Source: Aselliscus stoliczkanus
Lineage: Eukaryota > Chordata > Mammalia > Chiroptera > Hipposideridae
NCBI GenBank assembly: GCA_033961575.1
Contig: CM066730.1
Span: 135,993,523-136,057,522 of the forward strand
DNA length: 64,000 bases
Direction: 5' to 3'
A model generated the notes under the pieces. That model saw only the letters and a program-made list of their open reading frames with translations. It searched no databases and was not told the DNA's origin. This document shows, one piece after another, positions 59,161-64,000 of the stretch (position 1 is its first letter; every line of letters starts with the position of its first letter). Position numbers and translations under genes: made by a program.

Positions 59161-59757
59161 ACAAACAAAAAGTTCCAAAAATAGTGTGGTGATAGTTTGA
59201 CAACATTGTTAAATATACTTACTGCCACTGAGTTGTACATTAAAAAATAATTTAAATGGTGATTTTTCTTGTTACATGTATTTTATTAAGAGAAAAAAAT
59301 TTTAAAGAAATAGGGAGGGAGGGAGAGAGGGAGACTGAGAAGAAGGGAGGGCCAGATCTATAAACCTTGATGGTTTCATCCTTCAACTAAAATGGAGTAA
59401 GAGGGTGGTAGAGAAGAAATATCAAACTTTGGAGTACTTGGGTACTATTTGCACTCTACAAATATAGTTATATCTATATCCAAAATGGATATTACAATGA
59501 AGATAGAAGTGATAATGTTCCTCTACCCTTCTGGAAGACACACTCTAAAATAGAGGAATCCTGGGAATTACATATTTGTAAAGCATTTTATTGCATTTTT
59601 AAATTTTACCCAGGAGTAGAGTCAATGGAATCGTAATAGATAGGTTTGATATGGGCGGTGTGTGTGTGGGGGAGAGGGTTGTCACTTTGAGGGGTAAAAA
59701 GTATAACTATTGCACTGTGTTGTACACCTGAAACTAATTAAAATAAAATAACATAAA

Positions 59758-59790
59758 ATACATACATACATACATACATACATACATACA
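59758..59790. repeat. (CATA)n microsatellite at an L1 tail
   Basis: About eight CATA units follow the A-rich end of an L1 terminus (GTTGTACACCTGAAACTAATT at about 59722-59742). Confidence 0.95.
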
Positions 59791-59883
59791 ATTTACCCAG
59801 GGATTGTAATATTAGATAAATTATTGTTACAGGGGTCCATCAGTAACGACAGGAAGGCAAATGAAGATCTTGATCATGTGGGT

Positions 59884-60402
59884 GTGACAGTTATAGCGGG
59901 TCAGTTATAGCGGGTCAAAATATGCCACTTTGGCCCAAGGATTATTATGAGCTGAAGACAACTGAGAAGGAGCAGACTCAGAAAAGCTCTCCATCCGCCC
60001 TGATTCTCAAACACTGGAGATGACTCTAGACTTTTCAGCTCAAGAGATGGCACTACGAGGAATGTACATCACAGACCTTACTAAAACAATCATTATCTTC
60101 CATTAATTTCCCTCATGCATTTACCTCCCTGCAGTTTGCTAACCCTAAAAGCATAAACCGCCTTTCCTTTGTCTTGTGAATTCTCTATAAATTTATTGTT
60201 CTTTGTTTAGATGCTATATCAGTCCAGGTTCTAACCACCCCTTTGAGTTACTCATCACTGAGTTTCTCCTGTGTGTATGCATGGCACAGGGATTAATAAA
60301 TTGTTTTTCTTTCGTTAATCTGTCTTTTGTCAGTTTAATTTCCAGGCTCCCTGCCAGAGAACCTAGGGGGATAGAGGAGAAAGTTTTTTCCCTTCCCTAC
60401 AC
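59884..60402 (+). mobile_element. ERV1-like LTR, plus orientation
   Basis: It starts TGACAG, ends CCTACA, and contains CTGCAGTTTGC, CTCTATAAATTTATTG, AATAAATTG and the conserved 3' block GTTAATCTGTCTTTTGTCAGTTTAATTT, then GAGAACCTAGGGGGATAGAGG. This block is typical of an ERV1 LTR (R-U5). No internal retroviral frame is attached. The family name is uncertain. Confidence 0.7.
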
Positions 60403-62341
60403 TGTCATCACTGTAGAGTATGGGAAGGGAGGAAAAGAGTTAACACCCAAAGCATGAACATACAATTATTTAAAGAAAATAAAATATTGTTTAGACAAGA
60501 CTCATTAGGACTGAAACAATCTTAATCAATGCCAGTTTACACAGCCTATGGATGGTACTTCACAGAATCAGAAAGCTAGGAATTTTAACACAGACTTATT
60601 AATTAGGATACATGTCTCTCAAAATTGTGAGCATTGAACACTGTTACAAACAAGCTTTTTAAAGAGCACTTTAACAAATAATAGAGTAAGTGGTTACATT
60701 GTGAAGATCATCAATATAAACTTATGAGAGGAATATTTTAAAAACCTATCTAAAAACCTATATAAAAACCTATTTAAAAATGCTATCTAAATGAGTACCT
60801 TAGGATAAAATTCTGAATGATAGTATGGATTCAAAAATTAATGTATCTTAAACAACCTGTGTGGAAATGAAGAGAGTATAGTTGGAAAGCCATGTTAAAT
60901 GATCAAAAAGTGATTCTAGTGATAATATAGATACTGACATTGAATATGCATCAAAGATTTTTAATAAAATTATGTCATGAAATGTGAGAGATTTTAAAAC
61001 ATGAACATTCAATTAAATTTATAAATACTGTGAATATACATTTGACTATTTCATCTATTCTATATCCCTAAACATGTATTAAAATGGGCCTATATTTCAG
61101 GTTGCCTTATATGGGTAAATAGAAAATTTTCTTTTTATAGAAGAAAGCTACAACAAGGGAGTATTTATGAATATTCAATAATCTGTGATTAGAATTTGCT
61201 CCACATAACTGAATGTTCTGTTTGATGTCAAGCACTTAAAAGATGTAGGAGTGAGAATGGCAAAGATAGAAAGCACCGATGTCAAAGGCAACACATCAGG
61301 TGATTCTGTCGCACCTATTCTCATATCAAGGTATTATTCACACAATCCCCAAACATCTGTTCTCTGGTAGACTGCCTAAAGTCCTCCATTATGGGAAATC
61401 TTTTGGGGTTCCATAAATACATCCAGTATAGCACCTTGCATAGCAGAAGGACACACAAGCATTGACATATGGAAAAAGGGGACGAAAGGTCTAAAGGAGG
61501 CAAAGGAACAAACCCTGTTCTATCTGCCCTGTTGAGAGAGCAAATGAAGGCACTTGGCACATCACTTTGGGAAAGCTGTCAGTTCAGTGAGGGGAGTGCC
61601 ATGCTGTACCTGAAGAGACTACTGTACATATTTATATAATAATTTTCTTTTCATTTGCCTGGAAAGTTAATTTGGGGCAGGAAATAAACACACAAAAAAA
61701 CCCCTAAAAATTGTCTCTAATGAAAGATTCTAATTGGTGGCCAGTTAACTCTGATTTAATAAAAAATAAAGTTTATTGGTGATTTAATAGCAAGTTATTA
61801 AACCTATTAAAATATAATGCTTTCCTGCCACGTTGGAAATAGGCAACATAACAAATATAATTTTCTAGAGTTCAGTGACTTCTGTTTAGTATCATATATA
61901 ATAGAGAAGTGTGGATGAGCAAGATACAAACAACAATATATCTTTAAGCAATTTGCCTTGATCTTCCCTAACATATGCACTGTGTGAGAAATAGCTGTGT
62001 CTCCCTGAGGGAATTAAAAAAAAAAAAATCACAAACGACAAGAGAACTCTTCCTTGAAATGGGTAATTAGGAGAAAAAAACATCTCTACAAAAGGAAAGC
62101 AAAAAAAAAAAGAAACACTATGAAGCAAGGCAACTGTACCTTGCTGACTCCAACTACAAGTTATGTAATACAGAAAAGATGAGCTTTTACTTACAGCAAC
62201 ACACTGTGTACATCTTGAATAAATGATTAATTATGAAAAGACCCATTAAACTTTGTTTTTTTGAAAGTTACATGACTTAGGGACTGCAATAGGGAGGGGA
62301 GGAGACAGGGAGGATGTGAAAGATCAGTGCTAATCCCTTAC

Positions 62342-62737
62342 CATGTTTTCAGGGCTGTAGCCATACTGCTGGGTCTCCTGGGAATATATATTCATCACAG
62401 ACCTTGCTTCTTGAGGCTCAGGTGGTTCACTATCATGTAACCACTGGGTGCCAAAGTAAAGTTCCTTCCTGGATGGAGCAGGAGAGGCCTCTTGAATGTG
62501 CGACGAGGGGTACAACTCCATGGACTGAAAGCGATCTTGATACAGCTCATATTCTTCATCAACAAGCATTTCTCTTTCTTCACCCATTTCCTGAAACATT
62601 GGAGTCAGAAATTCCTGCATTTCCCAGGCCTCCTTGCTGTTGTCTATCTCTTTTTGTTGGGACTGGAAAGACTTTCCCAAATTTAGAAATGGTTCGTCCA
62701 CAAGTTCTTCTTTAAAATAGGGTTCATCTCTAAATTC
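62342..62737 (-). CDS. PATJ: PATJ internal exon: acidic linker upstream of PDZ6 (132 codons)
   Basis: This exon starts in phase 0 after a long pyrimidine tract ending TTTACAG. It ends in phase 0 at ATG followed by GTAAGG. The 396 bases encode 132 residues beginning [20 protein letters not shown] and ending YSPENM. The segment is very acidic (for example [16 protein letters not shown]), shows no PDZ fold motifs, and contains several E/D-rich and S/P-rich patches. It is therefore probably an unstructured spacer between PDZ5 and PDZ6. It closely resembles the human PATJ linker as I remember it, with scattered substitutions such as N for D after DEPFL. The ATG at the 3' border is directly followed by an ATG at the start of the next exon, giving Met-Met across the junction. 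Confidence in identity is high; the function of the linker is not known from sequence. Confidence 0.94.
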
Positions 62738-64000
62738 CTGTAAAAAAAAAAAAAGGTTGCAAAAAACTTTAAACTACATCTGTCCTAAAGCTGGACTCTA
62801 CACATGAACTAGAAAACCCCTGACATAACTACCATGGCTTTATTCCATGCTAATACATGTTAACATAAACAGCTCTCCATCACAAATAAGGAGAAATATA
62901 AGCTCACTACCACACAACGCTCAACACAGGAAAGGGATTAAATAATAAAATAAGAGGCAGAAATCTGCCCTTGGCAAGGTGAATGAGTATTCTAACAGGT
63001 TCATTATACATTAACCACCTGAAAATTCTCAGTCAGAAATGGGAGTTTTGTAAAACTGCTACACTGAATATTTAATTCATGAATCTCTTAAAAAGCAGTA
63101 CAGTAAATACAGATACACTTCGTACTATTACTTAAGAAAGCAAAGTATTAACAGGTCGGGATTTTCAAGTTCATATAACTTAGAAGTTGTGACTGTTCTC
63201 ATGTTCAAAAAACATTCTCTAAATAACTAAAGATATGGGAAGTATGTCTCAACTACTTTGAGTATAACTATTTCATAATATACCGTATCATAGAAATGTA
63301 TTTTTTCATCTGCACTGAAACACATGACAAAAAAGAATACAGTATGCTTTTAAATTAAATTATATTTCACTAATCAGAAGATCAAGTGCATACAACTGAA
63401 GCTAAATAGTCATAGATATGCAGGAACTTTGTTGAGTTCATAGTTAATACCTGGGGATTATATGGATCTGTTGAGCCTTTGACCTAACTCTTAGGGACCT
63501 CAGGGTGCTAGGCACCGTGAGGTCCAACTTCTTCTGAGGGATCAATGACACTTCCTATTCTAAGTCCTATTATTAAGTATTACTAAGAGCAGATTTCTGA
63601 AATGAATTTACTCCTTCCCATTGCTTCCTCACTTGCATCTAACTTCACTGTGGTGAACCTTTTAAATTAATACAGTAAACCAAATACTGCAAGCTATTTA
63701 AATTAAAAAAAAAAAAGTTTCATTTAGAGAGTATATTTGAACATGTCATGTGGTTATGAAATTTTAACAAAAAAATATAATGGATATTATAGGACTACAT
63801 ATCAGCTTGAGATGCTGTCAACAAATTATGCAAAGAATATCAAAAGACAGCTGTTACCAAGTAAAGCAAAAACAAACTCCAAATGCAAAGAGCAAAATAA
63901 TCACAATTCATTTTAAAAATAAAAAGGAAATACTTCAAAATACACTTTCTAAAATTAAAACATAAAGTAGGATTGAACTAAATAAGTAACTTCTTTAGAA
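62738..64000 (-). other. PATJ: PATJ intron upstream of the acidic-linker exon (partial)
   Basis: AT-rich unique sequence. I find no further exon up to the window edge; the next exon upstream should encode the linker just after PDZ5. Confidence 0.6.

Larger units (their letters stand above)
56379..62341 (-). other. PATJ: PATJ intron (6 kb), contents
   Basis: An old L1 in plus orientation (about 57600-58730) split by a Ves SINE (57805-58018), a second L1 3' end (58730-59160), another L1 terminus (about 59610-59756), a (CATA)n tract (59758-59790) and an ERV1-like LTR (59884-60402). About 56400-57580 and 60450-62330 hold only unique AT-rich sequence and a short 14-bp tandem array (AAAACCTAT units, about 60736-60780). 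Confidence 0.7.
21657..62737 (-). other. PATJ: PATJ (INADL) gene body, partial: eight internal exons
   Basis: This is the part of the PATJ gene that can be read in the window; transcription runs from high to low coordinates. PATJ is a cytoplasmic scaffold with an N-terminal L27 domain and about ten PDZ domains. It binds PALS1 through L27 and links the Crumbs complex to tight-junction proteins in epithelia (family knowledge). The eight exons have AG/GT borders and consistent phases (0-1, 1-2, 2-2, 2-0, 0-0, 0-0, 0-1 after the first 0-0). Together they give one open frame of 410 codons plus one base. The order matches the stretch of PATJ from the linker before PDZ6 to the linker before PDZ7. 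The paralogue MPDZ has a similar [12 protein letters not shown] segment, but its PDZ sequence after that segment differs. The first exons, PDZ1-5, PDZ7-10 and the 3' UTR lie outside the window. Confidence 0.95.

Noticed and set aside
62404..62715. Plus-strand open frames over the acidic-linker exon
   Set aside because: They are shadows of the PATJ exon, whose minus-strand reading has matching splice sites and homology.
1..64000. CRISPR arrays, phage, operons or toxin systems
   Set aside because: The sequence is vertebrate intron DNA; repeats found are SINEs, L1s, LTRs, DNA transposons and microsatellites.

Overview
This is AT-rich mammalian genomic DNA dominated by intron sequence and interspersed repeats. 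At least twenty copies of tRNA-headed SINEs are present. Some begin with a GGCCGGCC-GAGTGGC head, and others with a Ves-like GGTTAGCTCAG-GGTTAGAG head; many end in an AATAAAATCTT-poly(A) tail. Together with several L1 3' ends, these repeats are most like those of bats, probably a rhinolophoid (horseshoe or leaf-nosed bat relatives). The species assignment is an inference from memory of the repeat families.

The only protein-coding gene I can support is PATJ (also called INADL), the multi-PDZ scaffold of the Crumbs polarity complex. It lies entirely on the minus strand. Eight internal exons can be placed to the base with canonical AG/GT borders and matching phases. In transcript order they are 62342-62737, 56255-56378, 51174-51348, 39497-39568, 37306-37483, 33571-33681, 28878-28955 and 21657-21753. 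Joined, they give 1231 coding bases (410 codons plus one base) with no in-frame stop. They encode the long acidic linker before PDZ6, PDZ6 itself (split between two exons), and the proline-rich/acidic linker that leads to PDZ7. The exons before and after this block lie outside the window.

Region by region: 1-21656 is the 5' part of a very large intron. It holds MIR, L1 and DNA-transposon relics and a dense cluster of full-length SINEs at 11.8-15.7 kb. It also holds a candidate alternative first exon (5650-5776) and a candidate 58-bp cassette exon (9294-9351), both ending in the phase needed to join the PDZ7 exon. The block 21754-39496 carries five closely spaced exons with short-form SINEs, a mariner relic and L1 pieces. 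The block 39569-62341 has long introns with an ERVL-type LTR, an 86-bp perfect-stem MITE, L1 3' ends, an MLT1-like LTR and an ERV1-like LTR. The block 62738-64000 is intron.

No RNA gene, CRISPR array, operon or other prokaryote-like system is visible. The most useful leads are the alternative first exon of a short PATJ form, the mobile-element structures, and one non-repetitive island at about 31.2-31.96 kb.
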